DNA of 41,074 bases from Chloroflexota bacterium (GTDB lineage Bacteria > Chloroflexota > Anaerolineae > J102), in the NCBI GenBank assembly GCA_003353825.1, contig PIVW01000002.1, positions 1 to 41,074 of the forward strand. Direction: 5' to 3'. Positions 9,375-17,643 of this stretch are shown one piece after another. A model generated the notes under the pieces. It did no database searches and had not been told where the DNA came from. It saw only the letters and a program-made list of their open reading frames with translations. Each line of letters opens with the position of its first letter. The first letter of the stretch is position 1. The translations under genes and the position numbers were made by a program.

Positions 9375-9390
9375 TACTCTATATAGAGTA
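9375..9390. promoter_or_regulatory. 16-bp perfect palindrome upstream of herA
   Basis: TACTCTATATAGAGTA is a perfect dyad 44-59 bp upstream of the herA start. On the minus strand a TATACT -10-like hexamer overlaps its upstream edge, so a dimeric repressor bound here would cover the start of transcription. The regulator is unknown. Confidence 0.4.
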
Positions 9391-9432
9391 TAGTGAATAT
9401 GAGTAATAAACCAGTTCGTCTGGTTTACCCGT

Positions 9433-9483
9433 CCCCGGCGACAAGGTAGCCAAGAGAGGCTGCTTTCGATCAGATAGCCGGGG
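9433..9483 (-). terminator. Two-part stem structure between the DUF3800 gene and herA
   Basis: CCCCGGC (9433-9439) pairs with GCCGGGG (9477-9483), and inside it GTAGCC (9446-9451) pairs with GGCTGC (9458-9463, one wobble) around a 6-nt loop. It starts 13 bp after the DUF3800 stop. A terminator is the simplest reading, but there is no T-run on the minus strand, so a structured leader of herA is possible. Confidence 0.35.
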
Positions 9484-9496
9484 ATGTTTTATTTCT

Positions 9497-10114
9497 TCAA
9501 CGATTTATGTACCAGAGATCGTCAACTTTGGATGAGAAAGAGTAGAAGTGTAGGCTGTTTTTATGTATCTCATGCTGCTTGATAGCGCCAGCAATCATAT
9601 CAGCAACCTGAAGACAATCGTCGTTGCGAGAATTACCGCCAACGATTTTCTTAAAAGGACGTACACGCCCTCTCTCTCTGCATAAGGTAGAAATCCGAAT
9701 ACGCAGAGCACGCTTCAATGAAGGAACAGCGCCGTCAATGATCAATACGTCATTCGCAATTTCAAGATCCGATGCTCGCAGAATCAACTGGACAATCAGT
9801 TCCACGACAAATTCTTGCCCAGTCAGTCCACTCCATGCAGGATCTATTTGAGACTTGTCGACAATAGCTGCACGGACCCTCAATGACGTTGAACGAATCT
9901 TCTGGAAGAACAGATTCTTTTGGTATTGAGATAGGCTGTGATACTTGAATTCAAATGTGGCAGGAAGATACAATTCTTTACGTAACATAGCCAACTCCGA
10001 AAGTGGTGCGCGTTCAGTCATTTGTACAAGAGCGAGTATAAAGTGGCTGGAAGTACCAACAGAAAGGGACAACCCGGGATCGCCAGATTCATCCAGAAAG
10101 AAATAGCGTTTCAA
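9497..10114 (-). CDS. DUF3800 protein (predicted RNase H-fold nuclease family)
   Basis: The N-terminal YFFLDESGDPG and the later DDCLQVADMIAGA segment are the two hallmark acidic motifs of DUF3800, a family suggested to have an RNase H-like nuclease fold and often found near mobile or defence genes. The start is a TTG (9 nt before the FFLDES motif) with an AAAGGA site 8 bases upstream, lying in the 24-bp gap after the HAS-barrel gene, so it is translated as part of the nurA operon. Base composition differs from its neighbours: hand counts give 24/60 and 22/60 G+C at 9541-9600 and 9901-9960, against 38/60 within herA (7801-7860). This suggests recent acquisition into the nurA-herA operon. Role here is unknown. 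Confidence 0.82.
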   Translation of the reverse strand: MKRYFFLDESGDPGLSLSVGTSSHFILALVQMTERAPLSELAMLRKELYLPATFEFKYHSLSQYQKNLFFQKIRSTSLRVRAAIVDKSQIDPAWSGLTGQEFVVELIVQLILRASDLEIANDVLIIDGAVPSLKRALRIRISTLCRERGRVRPFKKIVGGNSRNDDCLQVADMIAGAIKQHEIHKNSLHFYSFSSKVDDLWYINR

Positions 10115-10138
10115 TCCTAATGTCCTTTATTAGCCAAT

Positions 10139-10729
10139 TCAAACAGCAAGTCGTCTCAAGATCGCGTCCAACCTGGGCGGATCTACAGCGAGAAGACGGG
10201 CGAGGGCTCGCCCAGCTTCGATCAGGTACGTTCTATCGTTGCCGGGCGGCTGGCAGCTAGCGGCTTCACGTAAGCTAGCGGCCAGCAGTTCTTCAGCCGG
10301 GCATTGCAGGTTGTTTAGCACGGTATGGAAGTAATCAGTGCCCAGGAGAACCTGGCGCACTTCTTCATCTGTAGACCTATAAATGGGGTGCAACGCCCCA
10401 GGTGGGCGCGGCGGGATGCGCTGGTAAATGCTGTCATTTTGGCAATAGGCAATGGCCAGGGCTGTGACCTCCACCGGCACCTGCCGCCGCTGGCGCATGT
10501 CCTGAATTTTGGTTTCAGTCAGAGCTTCGCCGGCCGCAACGATCTGGCGCACAAAAGGATCGTCGTTGACAACCACATCGTAAACCAAGCCAAAAGCCTG
10601 CACCCTGCCTAGATCGGCGCGAACGAGAGCCCCGAAAACCGGTGGGGGTTCATCCGGCCGGTTGTAGCCAAATGTGAAGGTTGTCGTACCGCTACGCAAT
10701 ACCCTACCCAGTATGATCGGCTCATCCAT
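10139..10729 (-). CDS. HAS-barrel-like protein of the nurA-herA operon
   Basis: This 196-aa protein starts with ILGRVLRSGTTTFTFGY and VFGALVRAD...FGLVYDVVV, a small beta-barrel pattern like the HAS (HerA-ATP synthase) barrel. The C-terminal half is helical, with AEELLAASLREA and LIEAGRALARLLAVDPPRLDAILRRLA. It starts one base inside the nurA stop (TGATG), so translation is coupled to nurA. It may be an adaptor between NurA and HerA. The barrel assignment is by eye; the rest has no recognised domain. Confidence 0.6.
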   Translation of the reverse strand: MDEPIILGRVLRSGTTTFTFGYNRPDEPPPVFGALVRADLGRVQAFGLVYDVVVNDDPFVRQIVAAGEALTETKIQDMRQRRQVPVEVTALAIAYCQNDSIYQRIPPRPPGALHPIYRSTDEEVRQVLLGTDYFHTVLNNLQCPAEELLAASLREAASCQPPGNDRTYLIEAGRALARLLAVDPPRLDAILRRLAV

Positions 10730-11925
10730 CAGCTTTGGTATCCTCGGCTTAATTCTTTCTGAGCAGCTTTGGCAGATGATTCAGGCAGCGTTCCGGTGAT
10801 TTGTAGCACGGCAGCCGAAACCATCTGTTCGAAATCCCGCTTCTCCTGTTGCGCAACAACGGCAAGTTCATCTGCACGCACCAGCACGTATGGAAAAAGT
10901 GTGGCCGCACAGTCATTGTAGATTGCCACCTGCAAACGATCGATCAGGCCTGGTTGTTCGATCACCCATTCAGGGATGTCAATCCGCACGATCTGCGCTG
11001 CCTCTTTGCCCGATAGGCGGGCTACATTCATGTAAAAAAAACAGACTCGCTGGTCACGAGATTGGAGGATATCTCTATTGACTGCGGTCGTGTTCAGGAA
11101 AATAACCGAGCGTTGGTTTGGCTCTAGAAGTGCGCTGAAAAGCATGCGATCCGTTAAGGCACGATAAGGACTTTCGTCCACTCTTTCCTTCGTGATTTGT
11201 TCTAGATCGAGTTCGGCCACCCATAGTAGACGCACAACATAAGGAGACCGTGGGCGCCCTACAAAACCCACAGGGATCGCCGATGCGCGTCTCATTTCAT
11301 CGAGATAACCAATAAAGGTGTTGAGATGCTTCGCTCCTTCTGTCGTCTGTTGGCTTTGCCAGAGCATCAATTGGCCATCCTTCATCGCCAACACCAATTG
11401 ATCTCTATCCCCACCATGATGTTCTCGCTCCAGGGTAGCCAACTCTGCCAGTTTCTGCATCTCCACCATCTCACGCTGCGTGTTGACCATTTCCGAGTCG
11501 ATGAGATTGTGCCGTTGGTCGTAAAGCGTGGATTCCTCGAACACCAATTGCGGTTCGGTGTTTACCAATGGCGCTTCACCGCTACCTTCGCGCAAGACAA
11601 TTGAACCGGTGTTGATGAGATAATACAAAGCCGGCCCATGTGTGTCAGGATAGATCTGTGATCCATCTACACCGACGAGGCTGCATTCGCAGAGCGTGAT
11701 TTCTGGACGAGTACGTTTATCCAATGAATCTTCCAATGGTTCTGCACCTCGCCAGGTCAAATCCTCTTTTGCCTTTTTGATCTTTTCCAATAAAATACCG
11801 TCGACCGGAATCGTTTCTAACTTATCTCGCGCAGACTTAGCCAAGTTTTCGTAGTGTGCCTGTCGATGTGCCATTTCCTGGCTCATCGCATCAACACTAT
11901 CGATCAATTTGTGTAATTCGAGCAT
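10729..11925 (-). CDS. nurA: NurA-type 5'-3' nuclease
   Basis: NurA degrades 5' strands at DNA ends together with HerA. The protein (398 aa) has the signature VGVDGSQIYPD with the metal-binding Asp87, a second acidic motif LAMKDGQLMLW (Asp183), and a C-terminal PYVLVRADELAVV helix region typical of the family. The N-terminal 60 residues form a likely coiled helix. It is the first gene of a minus-strand operon followed by the HAS-barrel, DUF3800, herA and mre11-like genes. A good promoter lies upstream at 11962-11990. HerA-NurA pairs are best known from archaea but occur in several bacterial phyla. Confidence 0.85.
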   Translation of the reverse strand: MLELHKLIDSVDAMSQEMAHRQAHYENLAKSARDKLETIPVDGILLEKIKKAKEDLTWRGAEPLEDSLDKRTRPEITLCECSLVGVDGSQIYPDTHGPALYYLINTGSIVLREGSGEAPLVNTEPQLVFEESTLYDQRHNLIDSEMVNTQREMVEMQKLAELATLEREHHGGDRDQLVLAMKDGQLMLWQSQQTTEGAKHLNTFIGYLDEMRRASAIPVGFVGRPRSPYVVRLLWVAELDLEQITKERVDESPYRALTDRMLFSALLEPNQRSVIFLNTTAVNRDILQSRDQRVCFFYMNVARLSGKEAAQIVRIDIPEWVIEQPGLIDRLQVAIYNDCAATLFPYVLVRADELAVVAQQEKRDFEQMVSAAVLQITGTLPESSAKAAQKELSRGYQS

Positions 11926-11961
11926 TTTTTAACCAACTCACTAGAACATATTTTCGCTTAA

Positions 11962-11990
11962 ATCTTAACACAAACAGCATTTAGCGGCAA
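11962..11990 (-). promoter_or_regulatory. Promoter of the nurA operon
   Basis: On the minus strand TTGCCG (11985-11990) and TAAGAT (11962-11967) are 17 bp apart, about 35 bp upstream of the nurA start. It diverges from the plus-strand promoter at 12016-12044. Confidence 0.55.
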
Positions 11991-12015
11991 AGCGTGTCTT
12001 ATCCAGCGAACTGTC

Positions 12016-12044
12016 TTGCTCCACGCGCGGGGCTATTGTACAAT
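12016..12044 (+). promoter_or_regulatory. Promoter of the PP2C-like/propeller gene
   Basis: TTGCTC (12016-12021) and TACAAT (12039-12044) are separated by 17 bp, about 55 bp upstream of the preferred start codon at 12101. Confidence 0.6.
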
Positions 12045-12100
12045 TATTGGATTAAAGAACCGGGCAGGTGATTGATTCCCCCCGTCTGCGTGAGGACGCT

Positions 12101-14299
12101 ATGCCGCAAGCCCTCCAAACCGACGTAACGACCCTTAGTCTAACATATGGAAAACGTGAGCGACATACCCCAAGCGCTCGCGTCATCGAGCCTGCCAGTG
12201 GCATTGCCCCTGCTGCGGGGAAGGGCAATCTCTACATTCTTATCGAAGTAGAAGGAGAGGAGCAGGGCAAAGCACGTCTTTATCGTGAGTTGCTCAACAC
12301 AATCCAGGAATCCTACTACTATCATAAAGGCGCGATCGCCGACGCGCTCATCGCATCTGTGCGAGCAGCACACTCATATATCCAGCAATACAATCAGTAT
12401 CATTCTTCCAAGTTTAACGCCGGGGTAACCTGTCTGGTCGCCACCAGTAACGAGATCATCTCAGCACAGGCTGGACCGACGATCTTGGCAGTGCGCAGCA
12501 ATGCAGGATTACAGTGGTTCTCGCCACTCAATGATGAGAGCTTCGCGTCATTAGGCGATTCAGTTATGCCCTCCGTTGAGATCGGACGCGTGGCCGGGCA
12601 TGCGGGCATCGTCGTTATCGCCATGAATTCGGCCTGGGCGAATTATCTGGAAGTTCCTCTGATGCAAGAGGCCATGTCGGTACCCAGGGCACGAGCAGTC
12701 GCCGACCAGTTGGCTGGTATCGGCATCGATGCACCCGAAGAATTAACGATACTGGTCATTACCTTTTTAGAAGAGTCTGCCGAAAGGATAGCAACTGCGC
12801 CAGCGCCAGCGACTGCGCTAACGATTGAGAGGGCTACTGCCATGCCCACAACTGCCATCCCCCAGGCTAAGCCCAGTCGCTGGCAAAATGAAACAGAGGA
12901 GCAGGCATGGGGAACCGGTGATCTGGATGATCAGGTAGAGCAAGAAGAAGTGCCTAAGAGGGAGCGCAGTAGTCCACTGGCATCTATATCGGCCTCGGTG
13001 GCGGGATTTGGTAAACGCCTGCAACGGTCCAAACGTCAGAAGACAGCATCAGCGCCGGCAAAACCGAAGAAGCCCCGAGGGCCAGCAAGGCGTATCCCTT
13101 TTGTATTGGGGATCATACTTGTACTTCTGATCGCGATCGCCGCGGCAACTTTTGGCATGTGGTATATCCAAGGGCAAGAACGAACAGAGCAATTCAATGC
13201 TTACATGCAGGGGGCACGAGTGCAACTCGACGCTGCCCTTGCTACCAGCGATGAAAATCAGGCGAGACTGTACTTGCAGGCCGGAGAGGAGCAACTTCGG
13301 GACGCTGAATTGTACGCTTCCGAACATCCCGACATCATCAAGATGCGCAATGAGATCGCTGAAATAAGTGCCCGTATCAATCATGTAGTGCAGTTGCTGT
13401 CAGGATTTGACGTCCCGCTGATCGCTTTCCCTGAAGGTGATCGTCAGCCGAATAGTGTTTTTGTCGACGGCCTGAACGTCTACATACAAGATAACGGTAG
13501 AGGAACATTAGAGCGCTATAAATTGGACGAAACCACAGCGGATCGGCTGGCCGGTGACGGATCTCCACAACTTCTTTTGCAAACAGGTACAACTGTAGGA
13601 GGAAGACAGGTGGGCGAGTTGGCAGAAGCAGTTTGGGCTCCAGCTGCAGGAAATCGTACAGCCAGTGGCCCTCTTGTGCTTGATCGCAGTAATCAACTCT
13701 TTGCTGTTACAGAGGGGCTGGGACCCACCAATGTTGCGATGGCCGAAAATAATGATCTTGGCTTTGTCTCGGGCATGTATTTCTATGCAGGCAATCTCTA
13801 TTTGCTGGATACGGCTAGCTCTCAACTCTGGCGATATCGCCCCAGTGGTGAAAGCTATACTTTTGAACCGGAACCCTATTTCCCAACCGAAATCAGTGTC
13901 AATCTCAGTACTGTTGTCGACGCCGCCATTGACGGAAACGTGTGGTTGTTACACCCGAATGGTACGATTCTACAATACTTCAGCGGCGCCCAAGAATTAT
14001 TTACACTGGACTTTGCGGATCCACCCTTTAGTGAAGCTGTGAGCATCTGGGCGAATGAGGCAGAAACCACGGGCGGGCATCTGTATGTGGCGGATGCCGC
14101 CAGCAATCGCATTCTCATTTTCAATAAGGAGGGTCGTTTGCTCAAACAGTTGATGCCGGGTGACCATCCAGGAATTCTTAATAATCTGCGCGACATCTAT
14201 GTGGATGAGATCTCAAACTATCTCTACGCTTTAACGGACCAAGCGCTATACCAGGTTCCTATCCCACCGCTGGATACAGAAGCTATAACAGATGAATAG
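12101..14299 (+). CDS. PP2C-like domain, single TM and beta-propeller membrane protein
   Basis: The first ~230 residues follow a PP2C phosphatase-like layout (GNLYILIEVEGEEQG, then TCLVATSNEIISAQAGPTILAV and the GHAGIVVIAMNSAWANYL region), but the usual metal-binding DGxGG motif is missing, so catalysis is unlikely. A basic linker leads to one membrane segment (IPFVLGIILVLLIAIAAATF, about residues 331-350), then a helical stretch and a C-terminal NHL/propeller-like region with repeated blocks such as FVDGLNVYIQDN and YFYAGNLYLLDTASSQLWRY. The ATG at 12101 has a GAGG site 5 bases upstream and is preferred over the GTG at 12068. It precedes an LCP cell-wall ligase on the same strand, suggesting an envelope sensor role. 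Confidence 0.65.
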   Translation: MPQALQTDVTTLSLTYGKRERHTPSARVIEPASGIAPAAGKGNLYILIEVEGEEQGKARLYRELLNTIQESYYYHKGAIADALIASVRAAHSYIQQYNQYHSSKFNAGVTCLVATSNEIISAQAGPTILAVRSNAGLQWFSPLNDESFASLGDSVMPSVEIGRVAGHAGIVVIAMNSAWANYLEVPLMQEAMSVPRARAVADQLAGIGIDAPEELTILVITFLEESAERIATAPAPATALTIERATAMPTTAIPQAKPSRWQNETEEQAWGTGDLDDQVEQEEVPKRERSSPLASISASVAGFGKRLQRSKRQKTASAPAKPKKPRGPARRIPFVLGIILVLLIAIAAATFGMWYIQGQERTEQFNAYMQGARVQLDAALATSDENQARLYLQAGEEQLRDAELYASEHPDIIKMRNEIAEISARINHVVQLLSGFDVPLIAFPEGDRQPNSVFVDGLNVYIQDNGRGTLERYKLDETTADRLAGDGSPQLLLQTGTTVGGRQVGELAEAVWAPAAGNRTASGPLVLDRSNQLFAVTEGLGPTNVAMAENNDLGFVSGMYFYAGNLYLLDTASSQLWRYRPSGESYTFEPEPYFPTEISVNLSTVVDAAIDGNVWLLHPNGTILQYFSGAQELFTLDFADPPFSEAVSIWANEAETTGGHLYVADAASNRILIFNKEGRLLKQLMPGDHPGILNNLRDIYVDEISNYLYALTDQALYQVPIPPLDTEAITDE

Positions 14300-14619
14300 A
14301 AGCGGGGGTTGTTCGTAGTACGCACTTTTGTGTGTTGCTCACGGCGCTGAAGCGCCTACTACGAACAGCACACACCTAGTAAATACAGGGGCATAATCTC
14401 CACCGGGGCAGGGAATGGCGGGTGTACTTAACCAAACCGCTGCTGTTTTATTGTGCGTCGCTGACAGCAGGAACTTTGGACACACCTTACACGTCATAGC
14501 CACTACAACGTAAAGAGAACGGCCATTCAGACATTTTGACTAAATACTCATTTGCCCATGCTGGAAAAGGTATTCAAGATCGTTTGCATCCCCACTGATC
14601 GCGCGTTAGACTTAGTAAC
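14300..14619. other. Intergenic region with a double-hairpin repeat
   Basis: The 320 bp before the LCP gene contain the repeat at 14311-14366 and otherwise no open frame or promoter I can defend. Confidence 0.6.
14311..14366. repeat. Dispersed double-hairpin palindromic repeat, copy A
   Basis: Outer arms GTTCGTAGTA (14311-14320) and TACTACGAAC (14357-14366) are perfectly complementary. Inside are two smaller stems, GCAC-TTTT-GTGT on the left and GGCGC-TGAA-GCGCC (14343-14356) on the right. A related copy is at 27956-28019. Confidence 0.8.
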
Positions 14620-16074
14620 ATGACTCAGACACAGCAATCGCCGTATTCCGACCCTCCTTCACGGCGTTCTACGGTTATTTCTGGCACAATTTTGGCCCTG
14701 TTATTGGCGATTTTTCTGTTAGCCTTTGGCTATGCCAGTTATCTCTTTTTCCAGACCACACGCACGATCGCCCTCAACGCCCCCCAGAGGGTGAGCGCCC
14801 AAAGGCCGGCCATCGCTACAGATAACAGCGAAGGCTTGGTAAATGTTGAGGCAGGTTCCCATGTCGGACAATCGATGAATGCCGGGAATGTTAACTCATC
14901 GATCTCAGACTTGCTCGCACCCGTTTGGAATGTTCAGGAGCCGATCAATATCCTGCTCTTAGGTATTGACCAACGCCAAGGACAGAAAGGCTATTATCGC
15001 ACGGATACCATGATTTTGATGAACATCGACCCCCGAACCGGTTATGTAGGGTTATTGTCGATGCCCCGAGATCTGTGGGTAACGATTCCGGGCTTCGAGA
15101 AAGACCGCATCAATACGGCTCATGTTATAGGCGATTTGCATAAATATCCGGGCGGCGGCGCCGCGCTAGCCAAAGAAACTGTAGCCCAGCTAGTAGCGCA
15201 GCCAGTACACTACTATGTCCGCATCAACTTTCAGGGCTTTCGCACCTTGCTCGACGAGATCGGTTGTATAGACATCACCGTGCCATTTACCATCGACGAT
15301 CCTGAATTCCCCGATGACAACTATGGTTTTGATCCTTTTTATTTGGAAGCGGGTGAGCAATGCCTGGACGCCGATATGGCACTCAAATACGCCCGTACAC
15401 GCCATATAGATAGTGACTTTGGCCGCATGGCACGACAGCAACAAGTTATTGTCGCCGTCAAGGATAAGGTCTTGAGCGCGGGGCAGTTGCTGTCTTTGCC
15501 ATCCCGAATGCCTGCCTTGCTCGACACATTTTCTGATTCGTTGCAAACCGATATTCCCCTCAACCAACAGATTGCACTGATCAACATGGCTCGGAAGTTG
15601 AATACCGACCATGTTCGCAGCATGATTATCGATCGTTCTATGACAACACCGCGCATACAAGACTCTGGTGCGTACACGTTGCTTCCTAACATGGAAGTGA
15701 TGCGCCCGACACTGGACACGTTCTTTAACCCAGAAGCCGGACCTGCACCCGAGCAGCACGACAGCCTGCAGCAAGAGTTAACAAGAGACAATGCCCGGAT
15801 CGCCGTGCTGAATGGAACCGATAATCTTGATCTCGCTCGCGAAGTCGCCGAATGGCTTACGCTTCAGGGATATATTATTGCCGGCTACGGCGAAGCCGAC
15901 CACAGCAACTATTTGCAAACCCAGATCATCGATTACAGTAGTAAGACCCTCACAATGCAAGCGCTCCTCGAGTTATTCGCCGTCGCAGATGAGAATATCC
16001 AGCCGGGCGCCGGTGACTCAAATCAGGCTGACATTCAATTGATTTTGGGCGCCGATTTCAGACTCCCAAACTAG
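14620..16074 (+). CDS. LytR-CpsA-Psr (LCP) family cell-wall glycopolymer ligase
   Basis: LCP enzymes attach glycopolymers to the cell wall from undecaprenyl carriers. A short cytoplasmic N-terminus and one membrane anchor (residues about 19-47) precede the LCP domain, recognised by INILLLGIDQR, YRTDTMILMNIDP, LLSMPRDLWV, the DRINTAHVIG segment and the catalytic-region Arg cluster ALKYARTRHIDSDFGRMARQQ. The C-terminal ~100 residues (IAVLNGTDNLDLAREVAEWLTLQGY) form a LytR_C domain. Length (484 aa) is normal. The Chloroflexota envelope is atypical, so the acceptor polymer is unknown. No clear ribosome site is seen before the ATG. Confidence 0.94.
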   Translation: MTQTQQSPYSDPPSRRSTVISGTILALLLAIFLLAFGYASYLFFQTTRTIALNAPQRVSAQRPAIATDNSEGLVNVEAGSHVGQSMNAGNVNSSISDLLAPVWNVQEPINILLLGIDQRQGQKGYYRTDTMILMNIDPRTGYVGLLSMPRDLWVTIPGFEKDRINTAHVIGDLHKYPGGGAALAKETVAQLVAQPVHYYVRINFQGFRTLLDEIGCIDITVPFTIDDPEFPDDNYGFDPFYLEAGEQCLDADMALKYARTRHIDSDFGRMARQQQVIVAVKDKVLSAGQLLSLPSRMPALLDTFSDSLQTDIPLNQQIALINMARKLNTDHVRSMIIDRSMTTPRIQDSGAYTLLPNMEVMRPTLDTFFNPEAGPAPEQHDSLQQELTRDNARIAVLNGTDNLDLAREVAEWLTLQGYIIAGYGEADHSNYLQTQIIDYSSKTLTMQALLELFAVADENIQPGAGDSNQADIQLILGADFRLPN

Positions 16075-16079
16075 AGCAC

Positions 16080-16108
16080 TTGACAGCCTGGCTGGGGTCG
16101 AATACAGA
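16080..16108 (+). promoter_or_regulatory. Promoter of the first CBS-domain gene
   Basis: TTGACA (16080-16085) and TACAGA (16103-16108) are 17 bp apart. The ~100-nt leader contains a 7-bp inverted repeat (ACAAATC...GATTTGT) and ends in a perfect AGGAGG ribosome site at 16203-16208. Confidence 0.55.
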
Positions 16109-16215
16109 ATACATGGGTAAGTTCTACAAATCTTATACATTTTTTGGCTCAGACATGATTTGTATCATGGTAAGTTTTGCCAAGTGGTGACACAATGACT
16201 CTAGGAGGCATAAAC

Positions 16216-16647
16216 ATGATTGTACGCGATGTCATGACGCCCAATCCGGTTACAATAGACCCGAACCACTCGATCGGTACAGCACTTGCAAAAATGCGCC
16301 GGGGTGGCTTTCGACGCCTGCCGGTTGTCGAAAACGGAAGGCTTGTTGGGATCATAACGGATAGAGATTTGCGACTTGCGATGAATTCTCCCTATGTCTT
16401 GCGCGGGGGATGGTATGACAGCTACCTCATGGAACATGTCGAAGTAAGGAGCTGCATGACCGCTCATCCTCTCACTGTGTCGTCAGACACCAGCTTGGCC
16501 GGAGCCGTGCATCTGATGGAAGAACAAAAATTTGGGGGGATTCCTGTTGTCGATGATGGGAGTATCACCGGGATCCTAACAGAGACTGATTTGATGAAGT
16601 GCTTAATCGATTTACTGCAGCGCTTGCATGAGAATGGCGACGACTAA
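16216..16647 (+). CDS. CBS-pair protein 1
   Basis: A 143-aa protein made only of two CBS motifs: VRDVMTPNPVTIDPNHSIG...RRLPVVENGRLVGIITDRDLR (residues 2-55) and CMTAHPLTVSSDTSLAGA...GGIPVVDDGSITGILTETDL (78-130). CBS pairs bind adenosyl ligands such as AMP, ATP or SAM and sense energy state. There is no attached effector domain. The start at 16216 is fixed by AGGAGG seven bases upstream. The stop codon overlaps the target duplication of a MITE, and a related CBS-pair gene follows 380 bp downstream. Confidence 0.93.
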   Translation: MIVRDVMTPNPVTIDPNHSIGTALAKMRRGGFRRLPVVENGRLVGIITDRDLRLAMNSPYVLRGGWYDSYLMEHVEVRSCMTAHPLTVSSDTSLAGAVHLMEEQKFGGIPVVDDGSITGILTETDLMKCLIDLLQRLHENGDD

Positions 16648-16652
16648 AGAAT

Positions 16653-16775
16653 CTGAGAACTCTGGAAAACTTTTTTGAGCTATTTGTTACCCCCGTTTAC
16701 ACAGGTGCGAACGAGCAAACCCCCCCTGTATATAGGGGTGCGAACAGCCGTCTTAGACTTTTCCAGAGTTTTCAG
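16653..16775. mobile_element. 123-bp MITE with 17-bp terminal inverted repeats and 7-bp target duplication
   Basis: Left end CTGAGAACTCTGGAAAA (16653-16669) and right end TTTTCCAGAGTTTTCAG (16759-16775) are inverted copies with one mismatch. The element is flanked on both sides by AAAGAAT (16646-16652 and 16776-16782), as expected of a target-site duplication. The left duplication begins inside the TAA stop of the CBS gene. The interior has two copies of GGTGCGAAC and no coding capacity. The remaining sequence up to the next gene (16783-17027) shows nothing I can assign. Confidence 0.8.
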
Positions 16776-17027
16776 AAAGAATACATACATCTGCAATATC
16801 CACTGGCGTTAACAGCGTCAACTTCTTGTCGATCTTTGTAGCAGATAGCAGGTGGCATGTTCAATCTTGTCCACAAAACGAGGTTGTACCTGCGACCTAC
16901 AACCTACCACGGAGGGGTCCCATTTCCCCAGTATGGTCTGGGAATAATTGCCAGGCTGTATCAACACAGGGGGCGACCACCTACCAGCATCCCTTATCAG
17001 ACAGTTTCTCATCCAACAGGATTCGCT

Positions 17028-17474
17028 ATGCGCCACTATCTTGTTCGCGAAGTTATGTCACAACCGGCAATCACCATCGCTTGGAACGCATCGGTTCTAG
17101 ATGCATCTGCGCTGATGGAGACTCACAGTGTACGGCGTCTGCCAGTGATCGACGACATGGACACCGTTACAGGTATCGTTAGCTCGGGCGATGTACGAGA
17201 GGCGATCTCAGTCTATAGTACATCCAGCCCCTATGCCCCTGATCATGATGAAATCCTGCTCGCTGTCGATGAGATCATGAGCAGCCCTGCATATACGGTC
17301 GGCCTGGATGACACTTTGATGCATGTCGTACGCCTGATGGTGGACCATAAAATCGGCGGCGTTCCCGTTGTTGATGCTAAAGAGCAACCCTTGGGCATGA
17401 TTACAGAATCGGATGTGTTTCGCCTACTCATCCAGACCTGGGAAATTGAAGACATGACCTCATCGACGCCATAG
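17028..17474 (+). CDS. CBS-pair protein 2
   Basis: This 148-aa protein has two CBS motifs: VREVMSQPAITIAWNASVLDASALM...RRLPVIDDMDTVTGIVSSGDVR and VDEIMSSPAYTVGLDDTLMHVVRLMVDHKIGGVPVVD...LGMITESDVF. It resembles CBS-pair protein 1 in size and layout but is clearly diverged, so the two are an old duplication or separately recruited. The start is the ATG at 17028 where homology begins; the frame is open upstream to 16857 but that part has no CBS character. No output domain is fused. Ligand and partner are unknown. Confidence 0.9.
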   Translation: MRHYLVREVMSQPAITIAWNASVLDASALMETHSVRRLPVIDDMDTVTGIVSSGDVREAISVYSTSSPYAPDHDEILLAVDEIMSSPAYTVGLDDTLMHVVRLMVDHKIGGVPVVDAKEQPLGMITESDVFRLLIQTWEIEDMTSSTP

Positions 17475-17643
17475 TCACTTTAGCCGGCGTACTGAAGGCG
17501 TACAACACCCCTAGATATTCCCAAGTTGTATCGATTCAACTCACGCCAGGTGCAATACACTGAGGCATAGCCGATTTAGCCCCTTTTTGAGGTTGTCATC
17601 TTAGGCTGCTGGATGCTCAGTGCGTTACACGCAAAAGTGAACG

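Noticed and set aside
9375..9390. LexA/SOS box upstream of herA
   Set aside because: The palindrome does not resemble known LexA boxes, and the LexA site of this lineage is not known to me.
17479..17512. Third copy of the double-hairpin repeat near GGCGTACTGAAGGCGTAC
   Set aside because: Similarity to copies A and B is partial and the outer arms are missing; too weak to call.
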